From positions 124,001-188,000 of the forward strand of contig JAJDTL010000004.1 of assembly GCA_022827195.1 (NCBI GenBank): a stretch of 64,000 bases of DNA. Direction: 5' to 3'. The position numbers and the translations under genes are program-made. Positions within the stretch are counted from its first letter, which is position 1. Every line of letters starts with the position of its first letter. Below are positions 23,331-31,828 of this stretch, one piece after another. Source of the stretch: Caldilineaceae bacterium (GTDB taxonomy: Bacteria; Chloroflexota; Anaerolineae; Caldilineales; Caldilineaceae). The notes beneath the pieces are model-generated. The model worked only from the letters and a program-made list of their open reading frames with translations. It was not told where the DNA came from and made no database searches.

Positions 23331-24089
23331 TCACCCTGACAGCGTCCGCTCCAGAAAGGACCAGATCTTCTCCCAGCCGTCCACGGCCTGTTCCTGGCGG
23401 TACATGGGCCGGTGGTAGTAGAAGAAGCCGTGCCCGGCGCCTTCGTACATGTGGAACTCGTGCTCCTTGCCGTTCTGCTTGAGCGCCTCCTCGTGCTGCG
23501 CAACCTCGGCCACCGTCGGGCTGTGGTCCTCCTCGCCGAAAAGGCCCAGGACCGGGCAGTTGAGACCGGCGGTGTAGTCGATCGGTGCGACCGGGCGCTG
23601 CGGCGATAGCTGGTCGTCCTCCATCACAACCCCGCCGCCCCAGCAGTCGACGACCGCGTCGAAGCCGGCGACGCGACTGGCTGCGAGCACGGCGTGCCGC
23701 CCGCCGGAGCAGGTGCCGAAAACGCCGACCTTGCCGCTCACGTTGGGCAGCGCGCGCAGGTAGCGCATGGCCGCTTCGATGTCGGCGACGGCAGTGTCGT
23801 CGGGCACGCCGCCGTCCGCGCGCGCGGCCGCGGCCACGTCTTCGGGCGAGCCGTGCCCGAAGCGCTGGTAGAGGTTGTGCGATATGGCGGCATAGCCGTG
23901 ATGGGCAAAGCGCCGCGTCGCCTCCCGGTACCACTCGTCCCAGCCGGGCATATGGTGGATCAGCACCATGCCGGGGAAGGGCCCGGCGCCGAGCGGACGG
24001 GCAAAGTAGGCGTGGACAGGGTCGTCGTGTGCTCCCTGCATGATCACAGTCTCTGCCAGCATGCCTTCATATTGGTCGGTTGTATACAT
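23331..24089 (-). CDS. Dienelactone hydrolase-family alpha/beta hydrolase
   Basis: 252 residues from ATG 24089, preceded by GAGG; an upstream in-frame start would extend into non-conserved sequence. The nucleophile elbow GTCSGG places Cys127 as nucleophile, as in dienelactone hydrolase rather than serine esterases. Asp in FGEEDHSP and His in GAGHGFFY complete the triad. HHMPGWDEWYREATRRFAHH near the start is a family signature. It probably hydrolyses a lactone or ester formed in the pathway of this operon. 87 bp downstream of the sulfatase start-to-stop unit on the same strand. Confidence 0.88.
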   Translation of the reverse strand: MYTTDQYEGMLAETVIMQGAHDDPVHAYFARPLGAGPFPGMVLIHHMPGWDEWYREATRRFAHHGYAAISHNLYQRFGHGSPEDVAAAARADGGVPDDTAVADIEAAMRYLRALPNVSGKVGVFGTCSGGRHAVLAASRVAGFDAVVDCWGGGVVMEDDQLSPQRPVAPIDYTAGLNCPVLGLFGEEDHSPTVAEVAQHEEALKQNGKEHEFHMYEGAGHGFFYYHRPMYRQEQAVDGWEKIWSFLERTLSG

Positions 24090-24176
24090 AGTGTCTGCCT
24101 CTCTTGGGTGAAATCCAGTTATGGGTCGATGCGTAGAGCCCGCGCGCACTTTTGCCCGGCGCAGACAGCGAGCTGC

Positions 24177-25535
24177 TCACGGCCGCCAGGCCTCCGTCAT
24201 ATTATGCTGAGGGAGCGCCGCCCCCAGCAAACCGCTTTTGCCGGCCGCGGTGTACCGCCCAAAGTACTGTTCGGTCAAGCCTGACAGCCGCTCCGCCTGC
24301 ACACGGTACCCGTCATCGTCGATCACGTTCCGGTTCTCACGCGGGTCTGCCGCCAGGTCGAAAAGTTCGTGCGGCCCGTTGGGAAAGCGGCGCACAAGTT
24401 TGTGGGTGCGCGTGCGCGCCATGCGGACGGGACCGTATTCGCCGAATTGGACGGTGCGCCAGCTCGAACCTGCTGCGGCATCCTGCAGGAGCGGCAAGTG
24501 ACTTTCTCCGGCGAATTCGGCGTTTGGAGGCGGTCTAACGCCGGCCGCGGCGACCAGCGTTTGAAAGAGGTCCAGATGATCGACCATCTCTTCGCGGCGG
24601 GCGCCGGCAGGCAGGACGCCGGGCCAGCTCAGGATCAAGGGCACGCGAATCGACTCTTCGAGCACGTTGAGCGGGAGCGTGCCGTTGCCCTTGCCCCAGA
24701 CGCCGTGGTGGCCGCAGTTCAGCCCGTGGTCCGAAGTGTAGACCACCAGCGTGTTCTGGCGCTGGCCGGCATCTTCCAGCAGTTCCAGCAGACGCCCTAC
24801 GTTCTCGTCGACATGGGCAACCGCCGCATAGTATTGGGCAAGATGTTCGCGCTCATGCCGCCGGTCGACACCCAACGACTCCCAGGCAAGTTCGCCGAAC
24901 CGGTATGTCTCGCCCCAAGGGATGTCGACGAAGTCGGCATCCCTGTACTGTTCGACGAAGCGCAGGGGATGACCGTCCCGGGGGCTGTGCGGGGCAAAGA
25001 GCCCGACGAGCAGAAAAAAAGGTCTTTCATCGGGATGCTGCAGGAACTGCGCGGCCCGTTCGGCAATGATGTCATCCACATAGCCGCGAAGGGTTGCCAT
25101 CCGGCCCTGCTGGCAAAACTCGCGCGTCCCGCAGTGGTGGACCGGATAGGCGCTGCCGATGCTGAACCAGCTGTCAAAGCCAGCCGCGGGCCTGTCTTCA
25201 TTGCCCAGGTGCCACTTGCCGCACATGCCGGTTCGATAGCCCGCCTTCTGCAGGAGCTGGGGCAGCGTTTGCAAGCCTGCGAGCCAGTCGCGGCGGTCAA
25301 AGCGCATGGCGATGTAATCGTGAATGCCGTGCTGCGAGGGGGTCAGGCCGGTGAGGAGCGACGCGCGCGCGGGGGAGCAGACGGGCGTGGGCGTGAACGC
25401 GTTCTCCATCACGACGCCTGTGGCTGCCAGGCGGTCGAGATTGGGCGTGCGCAACTCACGGTTTCTGTACGGGCCGCTGGCCCACTGGCCGTGATCGTCG
25501 GTGACGAAGAGGAGAATGTTCGGCTGTTTTGCCAT
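24177..25535 (-). CDS. Type I (formylglycine) sulfatase
   Basis: 452 residues from ATG 25535; ATG 25553 would add six residues and neither has a good ribosome site. PNILLFVTDDHG with metal-binding Asp13/14 opens the alkaline-phosphatase-like fold. The C-x-P-x-R motif CSPAR (Cys53-Arg57) is the site converted to formylglycine. TGMCGKWHLG, APHSP and YTSDHGLNCGHHG give further active-site Lys/His/Asp residues. No signal peptide is seen, so it acts in the cytoplasm or is exported by other means. It would remove a sulfate ester from the imported substrate. An anaerobic-type or FGE-type maturase is not in the window. Confidence 0.9.
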   Translation of the reverse strand: MAKQPNILLFVTDDHGQWASGPYRNRELRTPNLDRLAATGVVMENAFTPTPVCSPARASLLTGLTPSQHGIHDYIAMRFDRRDWLAGLQTLPQLLQKAGYRTGMCGKWHLGNEDRPAAGFDSWFSIGSAYPVHHCGTREFCQQGRMATLRGYVDDIIAERAAQFLQHPDERPFFLLVGLFAPHSPRDGHPLRFVEQYRDADFVDIPWGETYRFGELAWESLGVDRRHEREHLAQYYAAVAHVDENVGRLLELLEDAGQRQNTLVVYTSDHGLNCGHHGVWGKGNGTLPLNVLEESIRVPLILSWPGVLPAGARREEMVDHLDLFQTLVAAAGVRPPPNAEFAGESHLPLLQDAAAGSSWRTVQFGEYGPVRMARTRTHKLVRRFPNGPHELFDLAADPRENRNVIDDDGYRVQAERLSGLTEQYFGRYTAAGKSGLLGAALPQHNMTEAWRP

Positions 25536-25624
25536 CTGCTGGGTTTTTGGCATCCGTGGAGGGAAGCGGCAGCCGAGGCTGCTAAGGATTCTGCTTCGTC
25601 GCCTCGAACGCCCTGGATAACCGA

Positions 25625-26515
25625 CTAGGCGCCTTCCACCGGGAACTGGTCCAACCCGTATAGGTAGATGTCCTCCTCTTCGGACGGCGCTACGCCGCTC
25701 CTGATCAGCGCCTCCATCGCATTCGCCATCACCGGCCCCAGGTAGTGGGGGCAGGTCAAATAGAACTCTGCCATGCTGTCCGGCGAGTCCCCGACCCACT
25801 CTTCGCGGCCCTCGGCGTGATTGGACACGATGCCGACCGAGGCCAGCCGCACGCCCGCCCGGCGGAAGACCGGCAGCTCATGCGCCAGGGTATGCCCGAC
25901 AACGTGTGCGCCCATTGAAGCGTACACCTGGATCTCCTTGACCGTCTCGAAGCGGCCCCAGGCCGTGCAGACATAGATGCCTGAGTCGTAGACGCCGGCG
26001 AACTTTGGCTCCTTCTTTGCCGCCTCGTACAGGTGCGCACGCATGATGGGGCAGAACGGGTCCTTCAGGCGCGAGGACCTCTTTCTGCCGCCGGAAAAGG
26101 GCTGGTCGTCCTGCGGCCGAAAGAACATCATGTAATCGGTGTTGATGGTGATGCTCCACGGCGGCAGCGGCGCGCCCGGCTCGTCGGGACTCTGGATGCC
26201 GCCGACCGAGGCTTCCACCATCGCCCATCTGACGCCTGCCTGCTCCAGCACCCAGGCCACCTGTTTGGCCGCCACCCAGGGCGTGCGCGGGCGCGTGCCC
26301 TGACCGTCCCACATGCCGTGCATCGCTGAGCGCAAGACCGGCTGTCCGGCGATTTGCAGCAGTTTGAACGGCGCAGAGCGGCCGTAAGGCGTCTCGAAGC
26401 CGTCGAGCAGCTCGGTCAACTCCACGTTCGGCATGTCCAGGTCCTCGGGAAAACGGGCGCCCCAGGTTCCGGACCCGCCGATCAGTGCATAACTGGCTTC
26501 AGGTATCGTTGCCAT
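25625..26515 (-). CDS. Nucleoside phosphorylase-fold protein, MTAP-like (copy 1)
   Basis: 296 residues from ATG 26515 with AAGGAAGG upstream. The start ALIGGSGTWGARFP corresponds to the phosphate-binding IGGSG loop of 5'-methylthioadenosine/purine nucleoside phosphorylases. VEASVGGIQSP, AWGRFETVKEIQVYASMGAH and the C-terminal VGIVSNHAEG match the conserved core, including the N-A-E-G segment near the base site. It is divergent from housekeeping MtnP. It lies directly beside a second, more distant paralogue and an ABC transporter, so the operon probably imports and phosphorolyses a nucleoside-like compound. Substrate unknown. Confidence 0.75.
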   Translation of the reverse strand: MATIPEASYALIGGSGTWGARFPEDLDMPNVELTELLDGFETPYGRSAPFKLLQIAGQPVLRSAMHGMWDGQGTRPRTPWVAAKQVAWVLEQAGVRWAMVEASVGGIQSPDEPGAPLPPWSITINTDYMMFFRPQDDQPFSGGRKRSSRLKDPFCPIMRAHLYEAAKKEPKFAGVYDSGIYVCTAWGRFETVKEIQVYASMGAHVVGHTLAHELPVFRRAGVRLASVGIVSNHAEGREEWVGDSPDSMAEFYLTCPHYLGPVMANAMEALIRSGVAPSEEEDIYLYGLDQFPVEGA

Positions 26516-26593
26516 CTATCCTTCCTTTTCGTTCTTGGAATACAAACGAGTTCGATGGGGTCCGGAGCGCCCGCTTCGTCGGCACTCGCAAGG

Positions 26594-27592
26594 TCACACC
26601 GGCTGCGTGAGCGACTGGCTGAACGAGGGCGGAGCCACGCCCAGGCTGGTCGTACACTGGCAGCCGCTGCCGTCGGGAACGGGCATCGTCGCCAGCAGGT
26701 CCAGCTCCATTGCCAGCGCGATTTCCGGGAAGACCTGCGTGTAGAGATGGTTGATCGTGCTGTGAATGTCGTGCTCCGGCTCCAGCCCGTGGGCGTAGTT
26801 GCTGACCATGTGATAGTAGAGCACGTGGATGCCCAGGTAGCGCGATAGGAGCGGGTTGAGACAGTCGCCGTGCAGGGTTACGATCGGTGGGCGTTCCGGC
26901 TGAATCTCCGACGCAGTCTTGGAGATTGCCATCCAGTGCAGGATGTCAAAGTCGGACTCGAACGTAATCGAGTCCGGTACGATCATCGCCACCCGGGTAT
27001 CGGCCGGCGTGCGCACGCTCCTGATGCGGCCGCTCTCCACGTAGGGCGTCAGCTTCGACGCCATCAGCCCCTGCAGCTCGGGACAGAAGGGGTCGCCCAG
27101 GAGGAACCGGCACTTCGACCACATGCTTTCATACTGCGTGCCGGGAAGGCCGCGGTGGTTGAAGCGCGTATAGAAGCTCCAAGGGAGGACGACGTCGCCG
27201 GGGATGATGGCTGCGTCGCCTTGGCGCCAATCGGCGATCCCGGAGGTGCCGCCGACCATCATCACCTTGACGCCGGCCTGCCAGATCACCCAGAAGCATT
27301 TTTCGAAGTTGAGGTGGTAGAGCGAGTCCTCTCCCACGACCTCCCCGTAGGAGGGGATCCAGACCACGTCGCGGCCGTTGGGCGCGACCAGGTGGACGAC
27401 CAGTGGAGAGAGCCCGTAGGGTGTATTCAGCCGGGCGCGACTGGCAACCGTCCAACCCTGTTCTGCGGCGCGGTCGAGAATGCCGTCGATGCCGTAGCCC
27501 CAGAGCGGGCTGCCGGTGAAGGAGGCGAAGTCGGCGCTGGGGCCTTCATACGCGACGGTTGGATCGATCTGCGGGTACATGTCGTAATCCAA
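26594..27592 (-). CDS. Nucleoside phosphorylase-fold protein (divergent copy 2)
   Basis: 332 residues with a TTG start at 27592, or 328 from the ATG 12 nt on; neither has a strong ribosome site. GYGIDGILDRAAEQGW, MVGGTSGIADWRQGDAAIIP and GDVVLPWSF recall the ribose/phosphate-binding core of the PNP/MTAP superfamily, but the N-terminal GG.GS loop is replaced by GSPLWGYG. It ends in a Cys/Ser-rich tail. Adjacent to copy 1 (78 bp) and to the permease (30 bp). It may form a heteromer with copy 1 or act on a different intermediate. Confidence 0.6.
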   Translation of the reverse strand: MDYDMYPQIDPTVAYEGPSADFASFTGSPLWGYGIDGILDRAAEQGWTVASRARLNTPYGLSPLVVHLVAPNGRDVVWIPSYGEVVGEDSLYHLNFEKCFWVIWQAGVKVMMVGGTSGIADWRQGDAAIIPGDVVLPWSFYTRFNHRGLPGTQYESMWSKCRFLLGDPFCPELQGLMASKLTPYVESGRIRSVRTPADTRVAMIVPDSITFESDFDILHWMAISKTASEIQPERPPIVTLHGDCLNPLLSRYLGIHVLYYHMVSNYAHGLEPEHDIHSTINHLYTQVFPEIALAMELDLLATMPVPDGSGCQCTTSLGVAPPSFSQSLTQPV

Positions 27593-27622
27593 TCAGCCTG
27601 GAACAGGCGGGTCGCGACCGGG

Positions 27623-28372
27623 TCAACTGAGGTCTTCGACCTGCCAGCGGAAAAGATATCTTTCGACCCCCTTCACCAGCATATAGGCGCCTACGGCCAG
27701 CACGCTGGCGATCAAAGTCACCGCCCACAGGCGGTCGGCCCTGTACTGCGTCATCGACTGCACGATCAGGTAGCCCAGCCCCTTACGGGCGAAGATCCAT
27801 TCGGCCACAATCGCGGCGATGATGCTGCCGGTAAATGCAATCTCGTGCGCGGCGATGTAGTAGGGCAACGCGCTTGGCCAGCGCACCTTGGCGAAGATCT
27901 CCCACTGGCTCGAGTCCAAAGTCTGCATGCGGTCCAGCAGGACAGAATCGGCCGATTTCAGCCCCTTGGTTACGTTGGCCAATATCGGAAAGAAGGTCAC
28001 CAGCACGACGATGATAATCTTCGGCAAAGGCGTGTCGCCCAGAATAATGATCAGGATCGTGGCGATGGTAACAAAGGGGACGTTCTTTATGATCACCGTC
28101 CACGGGATGGCTAGTGCTTCCAGCCAGGGGAGATAGAGGAAGGAGATCGACAGTGCAATCGCGATCACATTGGCGACAGCGTAGCCGGTCATGGCCTCGA
28201 CGATCGTGGCCCACGTGTGCTCGAGCAGCAACTCGCGCTCGGACCACAGTACGTCCCCAACCATATCAGGCGGCGGCAGCAGAAAGGAGGGATAGCCCGA
28301 CACTTCGATCGCGATTACCCAGAGAATCGGCACCGACACCAGCATGATGAGATAAGCAAGACGTTCGTTCAT
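27623..28372 (-). CDS. ABC transporter permease (SsuC/TauC/ThiX type)
   Basis: 249 residues with about six hydrophobic helices. The cytoplasmic EAA loop is FAKVRWPSALPYYIAAHEIA, matching BPD-type permeases that work with NMT1/THI5-like binding proteins. The ATG overlaps the ATPase stop by 4 nt (ATGA). It would form the membrane channel with the preceding ATPase. Confidence 0.92.
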   Translation of the reverse strand: MNERLAYLIMLVSVPILWVIAIEVSGYPSFLLPPPDMVGDVLWSERELLLEHTWATIVEAMTGYAVANVIAIALSISFLYLPWLEALAIPWTVIIKNVPFVTIATILIIILGDTPLPKIIIVVLVTFFPILANVTKGLKSADSVLLDRMQTLDSSQWEIFAKVRWPSALPYYIAAHEIAFTGSIIAAIVAEWIFARKGLGYLIVQSMTQYRADRLWAVTLIASVLAVGAYMLVKGVERYLFRWQVEDLS

Positions 28373-29121
28373 TGGCTCATCTCCACCGCCCGGTAGAGAG
28401 AGGAGCGGACCTTGGCCACCTCTCGCAGAAATCCCTCGTCGGTGCGGATCTCCCTCGATCGCGGACGCGACATGTCAACTGTGATAATCTCAGAAATCCG
28501 GCCGGGGCGCGCCGACAGCACGACGATGCGGTCGGAAAGGATCGTCGCTTCCTCCACACTATGCGTGACGAAAATGACCGTCTTCGACGAGCGATTCAGC
28601 ACCCCGCCCAGCCACTCCCCCATCGATTCACGCGTCAGCTCATCCAGCGCGCCGAAAGGTTCGTCCAGCAGCAATATGGGCGGGTTGTGGACCAGCGCCG
28701 CCGCGATGTTGACCCGTTGCTGCATCCCGCCCGACAGCTGGTGCGGATAGTGATCGTGGAACCCGCCCAGCCCGAAGTCTGTCAGCAAATCCCCCGGCGA
28801 AAGGGCGCCTTCACGGCCTGTGATCTCCAGCGTCATCATTACGTTCTTGAGGGCCGTGCGCGACGCCAGCAGCGCCGGCCGCTGAAATGCGACGCCAATC
28901 TGATGTTGGCGGCACGCGTTTCTCGGCGTGTCGCCGTTCACCTTCACCTCGCCCCCCGAGGGCGTCTCCAGCCCCGCGGCAATCCGCAATAAGGTCGTCT
29001 TGCCGCAGCCCGAAGGGCCGATTAACGTCACGAACTCGCCGTCCTTTACGGTCAGGCTGACACTTTGCAGCACTTCGACCTGCCCGAAACGCTTGTCGAC
29101 GCTGGAGAATTCGATAGTCAA
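28369..29121 (-). CDS. ABC transporter ATP-binding protein (SsuB/TauB/ThiZ type)
   Basis: 250 residues with a TTG start at 29121 (only AGGA further upstream as ribosome site). Walker A GPSGCGKTT, signature LSGGMQQR, Walker B ILLLDEPFGALD and the H-loop VTHSVEEA are all intact. The family imports aliphatic sulfonates, taurine or pyrimidine precursors. Located between the binding protein and the permease. Confidence 0.93.
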   Translation of the reverse strand: MTIEFSSVDKRFGQVEVLQSVSLTVKDGEFVTLIGPSGCGKTTLLRIAAGLETPSGGEVKVNGDTPRNACRQHQIGVAFQRPALLASRTALKNVMMTLEITGREGALSPGDLLTDFGLGGFHDHYPHQLSGGMQQRVNIAAALVHNPPILLLDEPFGALDELTRESMGEWLGGVLNRSSKTVIFVTHSVEEATILSDRIVVLSARPGRISEIITVDMSRPRSREIRTDEGFLREVAKVRSSLYRAVEMSQ

Positions 29122-29187
29122 CGGGGTGCAATTCCTGTGGTCGCGACCGTTTCAATCGGGATATGTTGCCAGAGTAAACACAGCAGC

Positions 29188-30357
29188 CTACTCTGCGGGT
29201 GCGCAGGCAGGCACGTCGATCAAGCCATATTGGATCATCGCCGCCACCTGGTTGTTCCATCTCTGGACCGACATGTGCCCAAGCGGCAGGTCGCCGGTTT
29301 CCTCTATCAGCGGCCGCTGAAGCTCGAACCGGCGCAGCGTCTGTTCCCTCGTCAGCTCCGCGTCGACGCCGTAAGCCAGCGCGATCTCCGCCGAATCTTC
29401 AGGGTTTTTCAGCAGGTACTCGACTCCCAGTCCAAGCGCGGCCAGGTATCTCCGCACCAGGTCGGGGCTTCCTTCCAGGGTCTCGCGGCGCACAACCGAG
29501 ACATCGGCATAGGTGTCCCATCCGTGATCGCCGAAATGGAACGCAACCCAGTTCATGTAGCCCTGCGCCTCCAAGGCCCTGGGCTCGTTGACAATCCAGG
29601 CTGCGGTGAAGTCGACCTCTTCTGCGACCAGCGGGTCCACGACCGCAGCGGCGGCCGACAGCGTAATCTCCTCGGTTTCGAGACCGTACCGGTTGGCGAG
29701 AAACTCCAGCAGAAACTGCTCGCCTATATAAATGGCTATCCTCTTGCCTGCGAAACTGTGCGGTTGCAACTGCTTGTCGGAGCGCTGGTCCCGCGGCGTG
29801 TCGTGGTCGATCCCCAGCCAGACATAGGGACTGTGCTGCAGAAAAGTGCCCACGGCGACGAGGTCGTTCTGCCCAGAGGCTGCGATCGTTCTGGGCGTTC
29901 CGCTTCCCGCCGCGTCTACAGCAAAATCGACCTCCCCCTCAGCCAGCCTGCGTACCTGGTCGACGTCAGGCCCTCCCTTCACCATCTCAACTTCCAGGCA
30001 GACATCGGAAAAGTAGCCCCGCTCGATGGCGTTGTACCATGGCGCGGCCCCGTCGTTGAGGATCCACGACATGCCCACCTTTACATGATCGACACTGTCG
30101 CAGGTCATCGGTTCCCAGGCCGCGCCCGGTTCCGGCAGGAATTCGTTGGTAGCGTAGCCTTCCGCCGGGAGGTTCTCCTCAACACAGGCCAGAATTCGGT
30201 CAAATTCGGACGCTGCGCCTCTGTCGCCTGGGCCGGCGATTCCCGGCTCTTCGGCAACCGGCAGCGCCGCCGGCAGCGCGCACGCGCCCAATAGCAGGGC
30301 CAGGCATACCGGCAGCAGAAGCCAGTGCCCGCACCTTTTCAGGAACCTGTACGCCAT
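29188..30357 (-). CDS. NMT1/THI5-like ABC substrate-binding lipoprotein (copy 1)
   Basis: 389 residues from ATG 30357, chosen for the GGGGGG ribosome site 6 nt upstream. A lipoprotein signal peptide ends in the lipobox LLGACA, so it is membrane-tethered. The body has the type II periplasmic binding fold seen in thiamine-precursor and sulfonate receptors: KVGMSWILNDGAAPWYNAIE near the start, then GYFSDVCLEVEMVKGG. It is clearly homologous to the next upstream gene over its full length, so the two arose by tandem duplication. Only one ATPase/permease pair is present, so both receptors probably feed it. Confidence 0.88.
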   Translation of the reverse strand: MAYRFLKRCGHWLLLPVCLALLLGACALPAALPVAEEPGIAGPGDRGAASEFDRILACVEENLPAEGYATNEFLPEPGAAWEPMTCDSVDHVKVGMSWILNDGAAPWYNAIERGYFSDVCLEVEMVKGGPDVDQVRRLAEGEVDFAVDAAGSGTPRTIAASGQNDLVAVGTFLQHSPYVWLGIDHDTPRDQRSDKQLQPHSFAGKRIAIYIGEQFLLEFLANRYGLETEEITLSAAAAVVDPLVAEEVDFTAAWIVNEPRALEAQGYMNWVAFHFGDHGWDTYADVSVVRRETLEGSPDLVRRYLAALGLGVEYLLKNPEDSAEIALAYGVDAELTREQTLRRFELQRPLIEETGDLPLGHMSVQRWNNQVAAMIQYGLIDVPACAPAE

Positions 30358-30435
30358 CGCAAACCCCCCGTCGCAGATCCCGCCACAGCGTCTCTGCGCC
30401 ATGCTCTACACAGTGCCCTGCGTTACCCATACTTG

Positions 30436-30468
30436 AGCGAGGGCGGAGGTCAAACCTCCGCCCTCGCT
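30436..30468 (-). promoter_or_regulatory. Perfect 14-bp stem-loop between the two binding-protein genes
   Basis: Arms 30436-30449 and 30455-30468 are exact complements with a 5-nt loop. There is no T-run, so partial attenuation or 3' stabilisation of the upstream binding-protein message is more likely than full termination. Confidence 0.6.
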
Positions 30469-30547
30469 ATGCCTTGCTTACCGGAGCGACCGCGGCGCAT
30501 CTTCGCATAGAACGACTGGGACTCGCCGCGGCTCATGCGCGATCGGC

Positions 30548-31723
30548 CTATTCGCAGGCTTCAAGCTGTAGCTGGTCGTACTGGATCATCGAGGCGACCT
30601 GCGTGTTCCAGCGCTCGGCCGACATATGCGAGACGGGCAGGTCATCGGTGCCGCGGACCAGGGGCTCCTGCAGTTCGAAGCGTCGTAAGGCCTGTTCCGT
30701 CGTAAGTTGCGCGTCGACACCGTACACGACCGCAATTTCGGCCGACTCGTCGGGATTCTCGAGCAGATAGCTCAGCCCCTGCGACTGGGCCGCCAGGAAC
30801 CGCCGCACAAGGTCAGGGTTCTCCTCAAGGGTCTCCCGCCGCACGACGGTGACGTCGCCGTAGCCGTCCCAGCCCCAATCGCTGAACTGGAAGGCCACCC
30901 AGTTCATGTACCCCTTCTCTTCCATCAGGCGCGGCTGGTTCATGATCCACGCGCCGATGTAGTCCATCGCGCCCAACAGGACCGGGTCCGGCGTGAATCC
31001 GGCGTCCACCAGTTCTACGGCATCGTGGTCGATGCCGTGCTTGTTGGCGAAGAAGAGGAAAAGGTAGTCGTTGCCGGGCTGCAGGCCCACCTTTGCGCCA
31101 ATGAAATCTTCAGGCGTCAGCACCTTGTCCGAACGCTGGTCCTGCGGCGTATCCGGGTCAAGCCCCAGCCAGACGTAGGGGCTGTGCTTGAGGAAGGTGC
31201 CCACCGCGACCACATCAGCCGGCGTCGGGCTGGAGACAAGCGACGGGACGGTGCTGCCGCCGGCGACGACCGCAATGTCGACCGCGCCGCCCGCAAGCGT
31301 CTGCAGGTGGTCGAGGCCAGGCCCACCCGCGACCAGCTCGACTTCGAGGCAGACGTCGGCGAAGTAGCCCAGCTCGATGGCATTGTACCAGGGCGCCTCT
31401 TCGTCGTTCAGCACCCAGGGCATGCCCACCTTGATGCTGTCGACGCTTTCACAGTCCATCGGCTCCCAGGTCGCGTCGACCGCGGGCAGATAGTCGTTGG
31501 TAAAATAGGATTCGGCCGGGAAGTTTTCCTCGACGCAGGCCAGGATTTTATCGAACTCCTCCTGGCTGCCCGGCTCCGGCATGGCTGCCATCTCTTCCTC
31601 AGCCGCCGGCGTCGCCGCAGCCTCCATCGGCTCCTGCGCGGGCGCGGCAGGCTGCGCGACACAGGCGCTCAATACCAGTGCCATCGAGGCAACCAGCAGG
31701 AAAAACATTCGAGTACGGTTCAT
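30548..31723 (-). CDS. NMT1/THI5-like ABC substrate-binding lipoprotein (copy 2)
   Basis: 391 residues with AAGGAG 9 nt upstream of ATG 31723. Lipobox VLSACV, then an Ala/Pro/Glu-rich tether (residues 24-55). KVGMPWVLNDEEAPWYNAIE, GYFADVCLEVELVAGGPG and the closing AERWNTQVASMIQYDQL match copy 1, including three conserved cysteines that could form disulfides. It is separated from copy 1 by a strong stem-loop and from the PhyH gene by 105 bp. The duplication suggests two related ligands or different affinities. Confidence 0.88.
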   Translation of the reverse strand: MNRTRMFFLLVASMALVLSACVAQPAAPAQEPMEAAATPAAEEEMAAMPEPGSQEEFDKILACVEENFPAESYFTNDYLPAVDATWEPMDCESVDSIKVGMPWVLNDEEAPWYNAIELGYFADVCLEVELVAGGPGLDHLQTLAGGAVDIAVVAGGSTVPSLVSSPTPADVVAVGTFLKHSPYVWLGLDPDTPQDQRSDKVLTPEDFIGAKVGLQPGNDYLFLFFANKHGIDHDAVELVDAGFTPDPVLLGAMDYIGAWIMNQPRLMEEKGYMNWVAFQFSDWGWDGYGDVTVVRRETLEENPDLVRRFLAAQSQGLSYLLENPDESAEIAVVYGVDAQLTTEQALRRFELQEPLVRGTDDLPVSHMSAERWNTQVASMIQYDQLQLEACE

Positions 31724-31828
31724 TGTCGACGACTCCTTTTGATGGGTTTACTGCGGGAAAAAGGCCATCGTTGGCGACATCATTGTCAATTGTAAGTGGA
31801 CGAAGAGGGTCTGCGGCCTGGCTCGCCG

